39,270 nucleotides of DNA from the NCBI GenBank assembly GCA_000431835.1, contig HF987903.1:1-39270 (forward strand). The letters run 5' to 3'. The first letter of the stretch is position 1. Every line of letters begins with the position of its first letter. Shown piece after piece: positions 14,585 through 23,733 of the stretch. The DNA comes from Succinatimonas sp. CAG:777. Lineage in GTDB: Bacteria; Pseudomonadota; Gammaproteobacteria; Enterobacterales; Succinivibrionaceae. The notes under the pieces were generated by a model. That model did not search any database. It was not told the DNA's origin and worked only from the letters and a program-made list of their open reading frames with translations. The translations under genes were made by a program, and so were the position numbers.

Positions 14585-15628
14585 TTATTTCTTTAAGGTG
14601 TAATGGATATCTGAAAGATTGCGCAGACGCTCTGCAGCCTGTTCAGGGGTTAAATCACGCTGTTTCTCAGCTAATAACTCGAATCCTGCAACGAACTTTC
14701 TTACAGTTGCACTTCTTAATAATGGTGGATAGTAGTTGGCATGTAACTGCCACTCACTGTGATCTTTACCGTCTTGTGGAGCATTATGCCAGCCCATTGA
14801 GTATGGGAATGAACATTCAAAGAGATTGTCATAGCGGCAGGTTAACTTCTTGATGCAAACTGCTAAGTCGTCACGCTGTGCATCAGTTAACTGATCGATA
14901 GTCTGAACCTTGAACTTAGGTAAGATCATGGTCTCAAATGGCCAGAATGCCCAGAAAGGAACTAGAGCTACAAAGTACTCAGTTTCAAAAAGAATACGCT
15001 CTTTTTTCTTTAGTTCAGCATTAACGTAGTCTAGCAATAAAGGTGAATTGTGCTTATCAAAGTATTTTTTCTGCTGATTGTATTCTTTCATCAACTCTTC
15101 AGGGATAAAGTCGCATGCCCAAATTTGTCCATGAGGATGAGGATTTGAACATCCCATAATTGCGCCTTTATTCTCAAAAAGTTGTACATACTTATAAGTA
15201 GCTGACAGTTCTCTAAACTGAGATGCCCATAAATCTACTACAGAGCGTATCTCGCTTGTTTCCATTACAGGTAAGGTCTTTGAATGATCAGCACTAAAGC
15301 AGATCACACGAGCAGTACCACGAGCAGGCTCCAACTGGAAAAGTTCTTCACTTTCTGGAGCATCAAGTGGTGTATCTGGAGTTAAGGCTGCAAAGTCGTT
15401 AGTAAATACGAAATTGTGCTCGTACTTTGGATTCTTGTCACCATTTACACGGGTATTACCAGGACATAAATAGCACTTTGGATCGTATGTTGGTTTAGCC
15501 TCAAGTGGTAATTTCTCAACCTGACCGTTCCATGGTCTCTTAGCTCTGTGAGGTGATACTAAGATCCATTCGCCAGTCAAGGCATTAAATCTTCTGTGAG
15601 GATGATCTGTAATGTTAAATGATGACAT
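14585..15628 (-). CDS. galT: Galactose-1-phosphate uridylyltransferase
   Basis: This enzyme exchanges UMP between UDP-glucose and galactose 1-phosphate in the Leloir pathway. The 347 aa match E. coli GalT (348 aa). The nucleophile lies in NPHPHGQ with H166. The first metal site is made by C52, C55 (KCYLC), H115 and H164, all at the E. coli numbering. The start is ATG at 15628 with an AGG-containing leader. It lies between galE (99-base gap with a hairpin) and galK (19-base gap), so the three genes form an operon. Confidence 0.97.
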   Translation of the reverse strand: MSSFNITDHPHRRFNALTGEWILVSPHRAKRPWNGQVEKLPLEAKPTYDPKCYLCPGNTRVNGDKNPKYEHNFVFTNDFAALTPDTPLDAPESEELFQLEPARGTARVICFSADHSKTLPVMETSEIRSVVDLWASQFRELSATYKYVQLFENKGAIMGCSNPHPHGQIWACDFIPEELMKEYNQQKKYFDKHNSPLLLDYVNAELKKKERILFETEYFVALVPFWAFWPFETMILPKFKVQTIDQLTDAQRDDLAVCIKKLTCRYDNLFECSFPYSMGWHNAPQDGKDHSEWQLHANYYPPLLRSATVRKFVAGFELLAEKQRDLTPEQAAERLRNLSDIHYTLKK

Positions 15629-15690
15629 TTTAAACCTACCTGTAATTTTAATTCTGGTTTATAACCTTTGTCTGATTAGTTTTTTCTGTT

Positions 15691-15716
15691 CTGCCGGGAT
15701 TTACATTTACCGGCAG
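15691..15716 (-). other. Hairpin in the galE-galT intergenic region
   Basis: CTGCCGG (15691-15697) pairs with CCGGCAG (15710-15716) around a 12-nt loop. In the transcribed (minus) direction it is followed by AACAGAAAAA, not by a U-run, so it is not an ordinary terminator. It could stabilise the upstream galE mRNA or set different levels of GalE versus GalT/GalK. Confidence 0.6.
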
Positions 15717-15727
15717 GACTTTTCTGT

Positions 15728-16747
15728 TTAATCCTCGTAGCCGTTAGGATTGTTCTTCTGCCAGTTGTATGAATCAGCTGTCATATCATCAAGAGTTCTT
15801 GTAGCAACCCAGCCTAATTCATTCTTTGCCTTAGAAGGATCAGCGTAGCAGGCTACCACGTCACCTGCTCTACGTGGAGCAAACTTGTATGGAAGCTCTC
15901 TGCCGATGGCCTTTGAGAATGCCTTAACCATATCAAGTACTGAGTAACCTACACCGGTACCTAAGTTATAGATGTGAGTGCCAGGTACATTCAAGCAGTG
16001 CTTTAGAGCTGCAACATGACCTAAAGCTAAATCTACAACGTGGATATAGTCACGTACGCAGGTACCATCTGGAGTTGGGTAATCATTACCGAAAATGCTT
16101 AACTCTTTTAATCTGCCTACAGCAACCTGAGTTAGGTATGGCATCAGGTTATTTGGAATGCCGCGAGGATCTTCACCGATTAAACCTGACTTGTGAGCTC
16201 CTACAGGGTTGAAGTAACGAAGTAGAACCATTGAGAACTCAGGATCAGCTTTTTGTAATTCCTGACACATGTACTCAATATCAACCTTAGTCTGACCATA
16301 TGGGCAGTTTGCTCTTTTAACTGGAGAATTTTCAGTTAATGGAACACTGTCAGGCTCTCCGTAAACTGTTGCTGATGATGAGAAGATAAAGTTCTTGCAG
16401 CCGTACTCTCTCATAACAGCTAATAAAGTACGAGCACCGTTGACGTTGTTATCGTAGTACTCTAAAGGTTTCTTAACAGACTCACCTACTGCCTTCAAAC
16501 CTGCAAAGTTAATCACACCATCAATCTTGTAATTTGTAAATACAGCTTCTAACTGCTCACGTGAACGGATGTCACCTGCAACAAATGGAATTGGGTGACC
16601 TACAATTTTGTTAATTCTTGCTAGAACTGCTGGCTTTGAGTTGTAGAAGTTATCAAAGATAACTGGTTCATAACCTGCGTTTGCTAATTCAATTACTGTA
16701 TGAGAACCGATATAACCGGCACCACCTGTTACTAAAATTGTAGCCAT
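15728..16747 (-). CDS. galE: UDP-glucose 4-epimerase
   Basis: This NAD-dependent SDR enzyme interconverts UDP-galactose and UDP-glucose, serving galactose breakdown and surface polysaccharide synthesis. The protein is 339 aa (E. coli GalE 338). The nucleotide loop GGAGYIG is at residues 8-14, SSSATVYG at 123-130, and the catalytic Y150-x-x-x-K154 pair in YGQTK. The frame is open further upstream, but the ATG at 16747 has AGAGGAAA in front and gives the family's N-terminus. It is the first gene of galETK and divergent from galR. Its promoter overlaps a LacI/GalR operator. Confidence 0.97.
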   Translation of the reverse strand: MATILVTGGAGYIGSHTVIELANAGYEPVIFDNFYNSKPAVLARINKIVGHPIPFVAGDIRSREQLEAVFTNYKIDGVINFAGLKAVGESVKKPLEYYDNNVNGARTLLAVMREYGCKNFIFSSSATVYGEPDSVPLTENSPVKRANCPYGQTKVDIEYMCQELQKADPEFSMVLLRYFNPVGAHKSGLIGEDPRGIPNNLMPYLTQVAVGRLKELSIFGNDYPTPDGTCVRDYIHVVDLALGHVAALKHCLNVPGTHIYNLGTGVGYSVLDMVKAFSKAIGRELPYKFAPRRAGDVVACYADPSKAKNELGWVATRTLDDMTADSYNWQKNNPNGYED

Positions 16748-16780
16748 ATTTAAATTTCCTCTAAAAGCATTGATATGCCT

Positions 16781-16796
16781 ATGTAACCGTTTACAT
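16781..16796. promoter_or_regulatory. GalR operator in the galE-galR control region
   Basis: ATGTAACCGTTTACAT is a 16-bp palindrome with only the two internal asymmetric positions mismatched. It fits the GalR consensus core GNAANCGNTTNC. It lies directly downstream of the galE -10, over the predicted start site near 16792, so GalR binding should block galETK transcription. Confidence 0.8.
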
Positions 16797-16798
16797 GA

Positions 16799-16826
16799 AT
16801 TATAGAACATAATTTTGAGATGACAA
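16799..16826 (-). promoter_or_regulatory. galETK promoter
   Basis: On the minus strand TTGTCA (16821-16826), a 16-bp spacer and a perfect TATAAT (16799-16804) make a strong sigma-70 promoter ending three bases from the GalR operator. Confidence 0.82.
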
Positions 16827-16834
16827 TAGAATAA

Positions 16835-16850
16835 TTTGATCTTTTTCACA
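16835..16850. promoter_or_regulatory. Possible CRP site in the galE-galR region
   Basis: On the minus strand TGTGA-N6-TCAAA differs from the CRP consensus (TGTGA-N6-TCACA) at two positions. Its centre is about 50 bases upstream of the predicted galE start, which is not one of the classical -41.5 or -61.5 positions, so activation at galE is uncertain. It could act on the divergent galR promoter. Confidence 0.35.
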
Positions 16851-16945
16851 TTTTGATTTTTTATTTTCGATTTAATGTAAAATATAGATTAAAAATATCA
16901 ATTATCACCTTTATTGAACAATATATTTTACCAAAGATACACACC

Positions 16946-17968
16946 ATGGCAGCAACAATTAGAGATGTAGCTAAAAGAGCAAATGTTTCTGTAGCAACGG
17001 TTTCAAGAGTTTTAAACGGCACCGCTAAAGTTAGCGATAGTGCTAAAGATGCCGTTTTAAAAGCACAAAAAGAATTAGGCTTTTATTTAAATGCCAACGC
17101 TAGAACTTTAGCTAAAAAAGACAGTGAGACCATTGGAATTTTAGTTTCAGATATTTCAGATGCTTACTTCGGCAGCATGATAAAATCATGTGACGTAGTT
17201 GCAAACAGCTTAGGTAAGAGCCTTTTAATTACTCAGGGCTTTTATGATCCAGTAAGAGAAAAGAATGCAATTGATTCTCTGCTCTCTCATCAGTGTTCAG
17301 GGCTGATTATACATGCTATGGCTATTGATGATGCAGTTTTATCGGACTATATGTCCCGCTTTCATGAAATTGTATTAGTCAACAGAATTTTAAAAGGCTA
17401 TGAGGACAGATGTGTCAATATTGATAATAAAGGCGCAATGTATAAAGAAATTGAGTATTTAATTAAAAACGGTCATAAAAAAATCGCTTTTATTAACTCA
17501 TCTTTTGACATTATTGATGCTCATCAGCGTAAAGAAGGTTATCTTGAGGCGATGAAAGCTCATCACCTAGAGGTAAATGAAGAACTGATGTTAAGTGTTC
17601 CGCCATCATTAGAAGGTGGTGCACAGGCAGCTGAAAAGCTGCTACAGGTTTTGAAAAAGGATAAGAATGCTTTTACAGCTATTGCCTGTTATTCAGATAC
17701 TATTGCAGCATCTGCGATGTCTATTTTTGAAAACCGAGGAATAAAGGTACCTGAAGAGGTATCTTTTACAGGCTTTGATGATTTGTTCTTATCATCATGT
17801 TTATCCCCTGCTCTTACTACAGTAAGAAATCCTATTGATGATATGGGTAAGAACGCATTATTACTGTCATTAGACAGAGCATCTGGTGAGAATAAATTTA
17901 AAATCTCACCATTTAAAACAGAGCTGATTGTCAGAAAATCGGTTACAGATTTATCAAAAAGATCCTAG
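16946..17968 (+). CDS. galR: Galactose operon repressor GalR
   Basis: The 340-aa LacI-family regulator aligns along its length with E. coli GalR (343 aa). The helix-turn-helix is TIRDVAKRANVSVATVSRVLNG, followed by the hinge (NANARTLAKKDSETIGILVSDISD). Sensor-domain signatures are VLVNRILKGYEDRCVNID, FTAIACYSDTIAASAM and SFTGFDDLFLSSCLSPALTTVR. The frame runs open to 16853, but the ATG at 16946 gives the exact GalR N-terminus (MAATIRDVAK). No strong ribosome binding site precedes it. It is divergent from galETK and shares a control region carrying a GalR operator. Confidence 0.93.
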   Translation: MAATIRDVAKRANVSVATVSRVLNGTAKVSDSAKDAVLKAQKELGFYLNANARTLAKKDSETIGILVSDISDAYFGSMIKSCDVVANSLGKSLLITQGFYDPVREKNAIDSLLSHQCSGLIIHAMAIDDAVLSDYMSRFHEIVLVNRILKGYEDRCVNIDNKGAMYKEIEYLIKNGHKKIAFINSSFDIIDAHQRKEGYLEAMKAHHLEVNEELMLSVPPSLEGGAQAAEKLLQVLKKDKNAFTAIACYSDTIAASAMSIFENRGIKVPEEVSFTGFDDLFLSSCLSPALTTVRNPIDDMGKNALLLSLDRASGENKFKISPFKTELIVRKSVTDLSKRS

Positions 17969-18077
17969 TATTAGGACAATAATCTTTAGACTTATAAACA
18001 AATTGTCAAAGATTGTCAGTGACTTTTTCTAAAATTGGATACAATAGTTTTTTATTCAAAAAGTTAAAGAATAGTTC

Positions 18078-19121
18078 ATGGAAAAATATTCACTTCATAT
18101 TTCTGAAAAAGAAAGACGTAAAGAAAGCGCACATAATAAGCGCTTTAGTACAGTAAAAAGAGGTTGGGGCAACGGTTTTGTCTCAAAGCCGGCTTTTGTC
18201 AAAAAGATGTTATTACCCCATTTCTGGGGAGCATGGATTGCTGTTTTTATTCTTTACTGCCTTGTAAACTTTCTGCCTTATTCTGTACAGATGTTTATAG
18301 GAAAACATTTAGGCAGTCTTTTAGGAAAAATTCTGCCAGCAAGAAAATATGTTCTAAAAAGAAATTTAGAATTAGCATTCCCTGAGATGTCAAAGTCTGA
18401 TAAGGACAAACTCTCAAAAGAGGTTATGGAGAATTCTGGTCGCGCTCTGTTTGAAACTGGCATGGCCTGGTTCTGGCCTGACTGGAGATTAAAAAGACAT
18501 ATTGCAATTGATAAAGAGCAGTTAGATAAAGCCTTAGAAATTGCAAAATCTGGTAAACCAATCCTAGTGCTCTCTTGCCATTTTGTAACTTTAGAGCTTA
18601 TGGCAAGAATTTATGCAACCTTGATTACCCCTGGTATTGGCGTTTACAGACCATCAGATCACCCTGTTTGGGAGTGGGCTCAGGTTCGAGGCAGATTAAG
18701 AAAGAACCTAGCTTTAGTTGACAGAAATGATCCTCGCAGCATGCTCAAAGCTTTAATGAAGAACATGCCAATATGGTACGCTCCAGATCAGGATTATGGT
18801 CGCAGAGTATCAACCTTTGCTCCTTTCTTTGCTGTAAAAGAGGCTGCAACCGTTGAAGGTACCCATAATTTAGCTAGAATTAAAAATACTCAGGTGCAAC
18901 CTGCCTGGACAATTCGTGAAGGCGGTAAATATCATCTGTATGTTGGAGAGCCTTTACAAAACTTCCCAACAGAGGACGCATTAGCTGATACTACCAGAAT
19001 CAACCACATCATTGAAAAGATGATCTTAATGGCACCAGGTCAGTACCTGTGGTTACACAGACGCTTTAAGACAGCTCCAAATCCAGAGGAGAACCGCTAC
19101 CCGGGTTTGTCTGACAAGTAG
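18078..19121 (+). CDS. lpxL: Lipid A biosynthesis lauroyl-type acyltransferase
   Basis: This inner-membrane enzyme adds a secondary acyl chain from acyl-ACP to Kdo2-lipid IVA. The 347-aa protein has an N-terminal hydrophobic anchor (HFWGAWIAVFILYCLVNFLP) after a basic leader of about 45 residues that is longer than in E. coli LpxL (306 aa). Family marks are RNLELAFPEMS, ALFETGMAWFWPDWR, the catalytic H-x4-E dyad in HFVTLE, GIGVYRPSDHP, WYAPDQDYG and MAPGQYLWLHRRFKTAP. Similarity to LpxL/LpxP is clear; which acyl chain is used cannot be read. A TACAAT -10 candidate lies at 18040-18045. A small lipoprotein gene follows after 12 bases. Confidence 0.93.
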   Translation: MEKYSLHISEKERRKESAHNKRFSTVKRGWGNGFVSKPAFVKKMLLPHFWGAWIAVFILYCLVNFLPYSVQMFIGKHLGSLLGKILPARKYVLKRNLELAFPEMSKSDKDKLSKEVMENSGRALFETGMAWFWPDWRLKRHIAIDKEQLDKALEIAKSGKPILVLSCHFVTLELMARIYATLITPGIGVYRPSDHPVWEWAQVRGRLRKNLALVDRNDPRSMLKALMKNMPIWYAPDQDYGRRVSTFAPFFAVKEAATVEGTHNLARIKNTQVQPAWTIREGGKYHLYVGEPLQNFPTEDALADTTRINHIIEKMILMAPGQYLWLHRRFKTAPNPEENRYPGLSDK

Positions 19122-19133
19122 GTTTTATCCTCA

Positions 19134-19580
19134 ATGAAAAGTTTATTTATTTGCCTTTTTGTAAGTCTTGTGACGGTTTCTCTACAGGGTTGTTATTCTG
19201 AGCAGGAACTTAATCAGGCTAATAAAATTATCACCGCTCTGCCAACTGAAGTTGAAGGTTGTACCTTTATAGCTGACGTTGATACCAATGCCCCCTTTGC
19301 TCACATTGACAACGCAAGATTCTCTTTAAAGATGGCTGTTGCAAAACTAGGTGGCACTCATCTTGTAGAGACACACGTCTACCCACGCCCTCTTACAAGG
19401 AGAATGCTAGGAGTAGGTCTGTCAGGTAGAGCTTATAAGTGTCCTAAAGGTAAAGGACCTCTTGTCTCAAATGACAAAGCTCTGCTTCAAAGAGATTTCC
19501 CTCTAGTAAATCCTTATGATGACGATGATGATCCTCTGGATCCTTTTTTCAGTAGAAGATCATTTTTTCCTGAGTTTTAA
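19134..19580 (+). CDS. Small lipoprotein of DUF4156-like type
   Basis: The 148-aa product starts with a lipoprotein signal peptide ending in the lipobox LQGC (Cys20). The body has the pattern VEGCTFIADVDTN, then a helix with ARFSLKMAVAKLGGTHLVET and GRAYKCP near residue 100. This is the layout of short DUF4156-type envelope lipoproteins, in which two cysteines probably pair. An acidic stretch (NPYDDDDDPLDP) precedes the C-terminus. Function is unknown. It lies 12 bases after lpxL and is probably co-transcribed. Confidence 0.75.
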   Translation: MKSLFICLFVSLVTVSLQGCYSEQELNQANKIITALPTEVEGCTFIADVDTNAPFAHIDNARFSLKMAVAKLGGTHLVETHVYPRPLTRRMLGVGLSGRAYKCPKGKGPLVSNDKALLQRDFPLVNPYDDDDDPLDPFFSRRSFFPEF

Positions 19581-19631
19581 GTAAAATAAAGCCTAAGTAT
19601 CTTATCTCTATAGGTAGTTAAAGTACAGCTC

Positions 19632-22547
19632 TTAAGCTTTATTACCAATTTCCTTGCTGATTACATCTTTAAATAGCTCTTTCCAGATCTTTTCAACATC
19701 AAAAGTCTTTACAGGTCTGTCCTCAATATGCACAAGTCTTGGCAGATCAGCTAAAGATAACTCATGATAAATCTTACGGATATCAATATATGCATCAATC
19801 AACTGTCGTGTTACAGTCTCATCAATAATGCCAAATTTAGAGCATTCTTCTAAAATTCTGACATTATCTGTCCATAACTTCATATCTTTAAAGCGAGGAG
19901 CATTATCTAATAATAAATACTGAGAGATGAACTCAACATCAATCATGCCACCAGGTCCCTGCTTGATGTCATAGAGTTTATCTGAGGTTCTGTCAAGGTG
20001 CTTGCGCATCTTCTCGCGCATAGCCACTACTTCTTCTTTTAATTTAACCTCATCCTTAGTGCGTCTTATCACTGCCTCACGAATACGGTTAAACTCATCG
20101 ATGATTTGTTTTGAACCAGCTATTGGTCTTGCTCTTACCAAAGCCTGATGCTCCCAAGTCCAGGCACGGTTTGACTGATATTTTTCAAAAGAATCAATAT
20201 CAGAGATTAAAAGCCCTGTATCACCATCAGGACGCAGTCTCATATCTAAGTCATAGAGCACACCTCCTACTGTCTTGGTAGTAGACAGGTGCAACATTCT
20301 TTGCACTAATCTCTGGTAGAACATGTCAACTGAAATTGGTGATTCACCATTGGTGGTACCTTCACAGACTTTTCTAATAAAGACCATGTCCAAATCTGAC
20401 TTATAACCTAATTCAATGCCTCCTAACTTACCGTAACCAATTACAGCAAGACCAGGATCATCAACACTTGTACCTTCTGGGATACCATACTTTTTAGCAT
20501 TCTGATCCCAGGCTAAAATCATAAGCTCTTTTACAATGGCCTCAGCAAGCCAGGTTAGAGCATCAGAGATCTTCATTAAAGGTAACTTGCCTGCCTTATC
20601 AGAGAGCGCAATTCTAAAGACCATAACTTTTTTGAAAAGACGCAACTCTTCCATTACAGTTTCAAGATCATCCTGAGGAATTCTCATTAATCTTTCCTGT
20701 AACATGGCAAAGAATTCCTGAGCACTAGGTGGTGCATCAAAATACTGTGGAATAAAGAGCTCATCTAATAAAATAGGATGTGAAGTAATAAGCTCACTGG
20801 CGTAATGGTTATCTTTTAGAAGTTTGATAAAACGCTCTAGAACCAAATTGTTATCACGCAAAAGCTGCATATAAGGAGTTCTTAGAGCTACCTGCTCAAT
20901 TAAACCTGCAATGCGTCTGAAGATAGTAGCTGCCTGTTCTTCTTTTGCCACAAGATAAATCACTTTTGGCATTAACTCTAATAAGGTCTCACGACCTACA
21001 GGACCAACAGGCATTCTTGATAAGGTATGTTTTAAACTGATGATAGCTTTAGCAAGCTCTTTATCCTCACTCTTATTTACAAGGTACTTATCAAGTTCAG
21101 CGCTTAACTCTTCTTCTGAGTTGTCAGCTTCCCACAGGTCAAAATTCTCTATTTTTTCCTGACCGTTGTCCTCGTCAGCTACGACCTGTTTAAACTCTTC
21201 ATGTACAGCCCTCATAACCTCATCAAGATCGTGTAAGAATGTCTCTTTATCCTGATAGTTCATGGCAACAAGCATTCTTGCACAGTCTTTTTCATTATCA
21301 GGTAAAGTCTGTGTCTGCTTGTCGGAGAACTCCTGAATTACATTTTCAAGGCGACGTAAGTAAACGTAACAGTCATCAAGTAAGGTGCAGATATTCTCAG
21401 GTAACAGATCAAGTGCTCTAATATTCTTTAGAGTTTTACGTAATGATCTTTCACGCAGTTCTTCAAAACGACCACCGCGCATAAGTTCAAAGACCTGAGC
21501 AATAAACTCTACCTCACGGATACCGCCCTGACCTAATTTAAAGTTATTGTTTAAAGAACGGCGACGTACCTCAGACTCAATCATGTGCTTTAACTTACGT
21601 AAAGACTGCACAGCACCATAATCAAGATAACGTCTGTAAACAAATGGTTTTAGTAGGGAGATTAACTCATCACCATAATCACCATAGTCTTCATTGGTAC
21701 CTAGTAATTTAGCTTTAACTAAAGCATAACGCTCCCAGGTTCTCCCCTGTGTCTCATAATAAATCTGTAAAGCATCAAAGGAATTTACAAGGGTACCTGC
21801 ATCACCAAAAGGTCTTAGTCTTAAATCAATACGGTAGCAGAATGTATCTACAGTTTTATCTGAGAGCATGTTTGCTGTTCGCTGTACGATTCTTGTAAAG
21901 AACTCTTTATGAGTTAAAGAGCGGGGCTTACCTTTAGTTTCTCCGTCATATGGATAGGCAAAGATTAAATCAAGATCAGATGAGAAATTGAGCTCTCCAC
22001 CACCTAATTTCCCCATACCTAAGGTCAGTAATGGCATTGGTGTACCGTCATCAGACAGAGCATCACCATAGGCGTTATTAAGCTGCAGGCGTGTAACCTT
22101 TAAAGTTCTTAAAACAATAACTTCAGCTAAAATTGATAATGATGAAAAAACCTCATCAATTGAAGCTACACCTGTAAGATCACGCCATGCTATAACCATG
22201 GATCTAGTGCGTCTGATTACTCTTAGGCGTTTTTTTAAATCAAAGTCTGAGAGTTTTTCTGTTATGTACTCTTCTATCGCGCTCTTGTGGAAATCAGCAA
22301 AATGAGCTGAATCTAATGCTCCTGATGCTACTAAGGCAGCACATTCTTTTGGATAGCTAAAAATAGTATTAGCAATAAAATCTGATAAAGCTAATACAAA
22401 CTTAAAATCAGCCCTGCTGTCGAACAGGTAGAATTCCTCATATGAAAGTTTATCTTTTAATCTTGCATACTGATTTTCTGCTTCCTTTTTTAAAACATCA
22501 GGAAGAGCATCGTAATTCTTTGGTGATGGGATGATGTTAAATTTCAT
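19632..22547 (-). CDS. glnE: Bifunctional glutamine synthetase adenylyltransferase/adenylyl-removing enzyme
   Basis: GlnE adds AMP to, and removes it from, glutamine synthetase in response to PII and glutamine. The 971-aa protein (E. coli 946) has two nucleotidyltransferase domains. The N-terminal one has GMGKLGG at residues 177-183 and acidic D191/D193 in SSDLDLIF (deadenylylation). The C-terminal one has GYGKLGG near residue 702 and SDLDMVF (adenylylation). Each is followed by RLRP(F/D)G-type and GGIREVEFIAQ or GGMIDVEFISQ signatures. The gene follows ygiF by about 80 bases on the same strand, as in E. coli (ygiF-glnE). Confidence 0.97.
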   Translation of the reverse strand: MKFNIIPSPKNYDALPDVLKKEAENQYARLKDKLSYEEFYLFDSRADFKFVLALSDFIANTIFSYPKECAALVASGALDSAHFADFHKSAIEEYITEKLSDFDLKKRLRVIRRTRSMVIAWRDLTGVASIDEVFSSLSILAEVIVLRTLKVTRLQLNNAYGDALSDDGTPMPLLTLGMGKLGGGELNFSSDLDLIFAYPYDGETKGKPRSLTHKEFFTRIVQRTANMLSDKTVDTFCYRIDLRLRPFGDAGTLVNSFDALQIYYETQGRTWERYALVKAKLLGTNEDYGDYGDELISLLKPFVYRRYLDYGAVQSLRKLKHMIESEVRRRSLNNNFKLGQGGIREVEFIAQVFELMRGGRFEELRERSLRKTLKNIRALDLLPENICTLLDDCYVYLRRLENVIQEFSDKQTQTLPDNEKDCARMLVAMNYQDKETFLHDLDEVMRAVHEEFKQVVADEDNGQEKIENFDLWEADNSEEELSAELDKYLVNKSEDKELAKAIISLKHTLSRMPVGPVGRETLLELMPKVIYLVAKEEQAATIFRRIAGLIEQVALRTPYMQLLRDNNLVLERFIKLLKDNHYASELITSHPILLDELFIPQYFDAPPSAQEFFAMLQERLMRIPQDDLETVMEELRLFKKVMVFRIALSDKAGKLPLMKISDALTWLAEAIVKELMILAWDQNAKKYGIPEGTSVDDPGLAVIGYGKLGGIELGYKSDLDMVFIRKVCEGTTNGESPISVDMFYQRLVQRMLHLSTTKTVGGVLYDLDMRLRPDGDTGLLISDIDSFEKYQSNRAWTWEHQALVRARPIAGSKQIIDEFNRIREAVIRRTKDEVKLKEEVVAMREKMRKHLDRTSDKLYDIKQGPGGMIDVEFISQYLLLDNAPRFKDMKLWTDNVRILEECSKFGIIDETVTRQLIDAYIDIRKIYHELSLADLPRLVHIEDRPVKTFDVEKIWKELFKDVISKEIGNKA

Positions 22548-22629
22548 TTTACTATCCGTGCTTCTCTATAAGCTCTGTAGTAAGTACAGAGCTTTTCTCT
22601 TTGCGCTTATTGTCTTTGTAACTTTTGAC

Positions 22630-23733
22630 TTAACTTGCAATCAAAGACAGTAACAAACGCAGTTTTAGAGGAATTAAAAACATCTTGTTTTGCTTTTCAG
22701 ACTCTCTTACTACCTTAAATAAGTCCTCTATAGCCTTATCTTTACCATTTAACTTGGCATTTAAAAGTTTCTTTTTTAGATGGAAACAGACTTTGTAGAA
22801 GTTCTTAATCAGTCTGTAGATGATCTGCAGATCCTGTTTATAGGTTACAGGTTCATTCTGACCTCGAATAAAGGCAGGTAAATTCTTTTTCTTTAAGAGT
22901 TTTAATGACAGTAATAATTCTTCTAGAACTGAGGTCATTAAATTAAAGACAGTAATATCTTTTGAAATAATGAAATAGCCATAGAGCTGTTCAAAACTTG
23001 CAACTAAGTTCTTAATGTATTCTGTTACTTGTGTTGCATCAGATTTAGTATCAAATGGAGACAAGTTTAGTAACATATGAGAGCTGTTCTGTAATAAAGC
23101 AGCTCTGTGCATCTTAGAAAAAGGCTCTAATAATAAAGGCAGATTGTTAGTTGCCAGATGAGTACATAGAATTGAGAAGATATTTAAAAGATCATCGCCT
23201 TTAGCGGTAGTCTCTTTTAACTCAATTTCTAATTCATTTAGTGGGTACTGAACAGGAGTATCACTACCAATTTTGTTAACCTCAATGAAGCCTCTGTCAT
23301 AAGCTACTTCAAAGACACTGTCTAACAAAGATAAATTAAATAAGTGACGGGTAAAACTGATATGGCAGACTTTCTTTAGCTTTTGCTGTACTGAGTCTAC
23401 ATCAAAGCTCTCAGGGAAAGCTTCTTTTGGAAACTTTAATAAATTTGGAACCTCAGCTGTATCATCAATTGGCAGGTTGTACTCTACTCTCTTGTGTAAA
23501 CCACCGATATTCTCACCTTTTACCTTTAAAGTCTGCTCAGTAAAAGTATCAGCACGTCTGATTCTAAGACCTGCTTTTAGCGCAAACAGATCTTTATCGT
23601 CAGTATCAAAATAGGTGTTATCTAAATGCTGTTCACTCTCAGCACTTACATTACCAATTTTAGAAAAGGTCTCAAATAAATTGTCAGCTTTGCCATCATA
23701 GCCAAATTTAAGCTCAATCTCTTTGTTATTCAT
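22630..23733 (-). CDS. ygiF: CYTH-domain inorganic triphosphatase with reduced CHAD region
   Basis: The 367-aa protein starts with the CYTH signature EIELKF (E5, E7, K9). The other tunnel residues follow: LDNTYFDT, LRIRR, TLKVKG, KRVEYNLP and ELEIELKE. CYTH enzymes hydrolyse triphosphate with a divalent metal. The C-terminal part from about residue 225 is helical and lysine/leucine-rich like a CHAD domain, but the whole is shorter than E. coli YgiF (433 aa). GGAGAAAG precedes the ATG. The order ygiM, then ygiF-glnE divergently, is that of enterobacteria, which supports the call. Confidence 0.9.
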   Translation of the reverse strand: MNNKEIELKFGYDGKADNLFETFSKIGNVSAESEQHLDNTYFDTDDKDLFALKAGLRIRRADTFTEQTLKVKGENIGGLHKRVEYNLPIDDTAEVPNLLKFPKEAFPESFDVDSVQQKLKKVCHISFTRHLFNLSLLDSVFEVAYDRGFIEVNKIGSDTPVQYPLNELEIELKETTAKGDDLLNIFSILCTHLATNNLPLLLEPFSKMHRAALLQNSSHMLLNLSPFDTKSDATQVTEYIKNLVASFEQLYGYFIISKDITVFNLMTSVLEELLLSLKLLKKKNLPAFIRGQNEPVTYKQDLQIIYRLIKNFYKVCFHLKKKLLNAKLNGKDKAIEDLFKVVRESEKQNKMFLIPLKLRLLLSLIAS

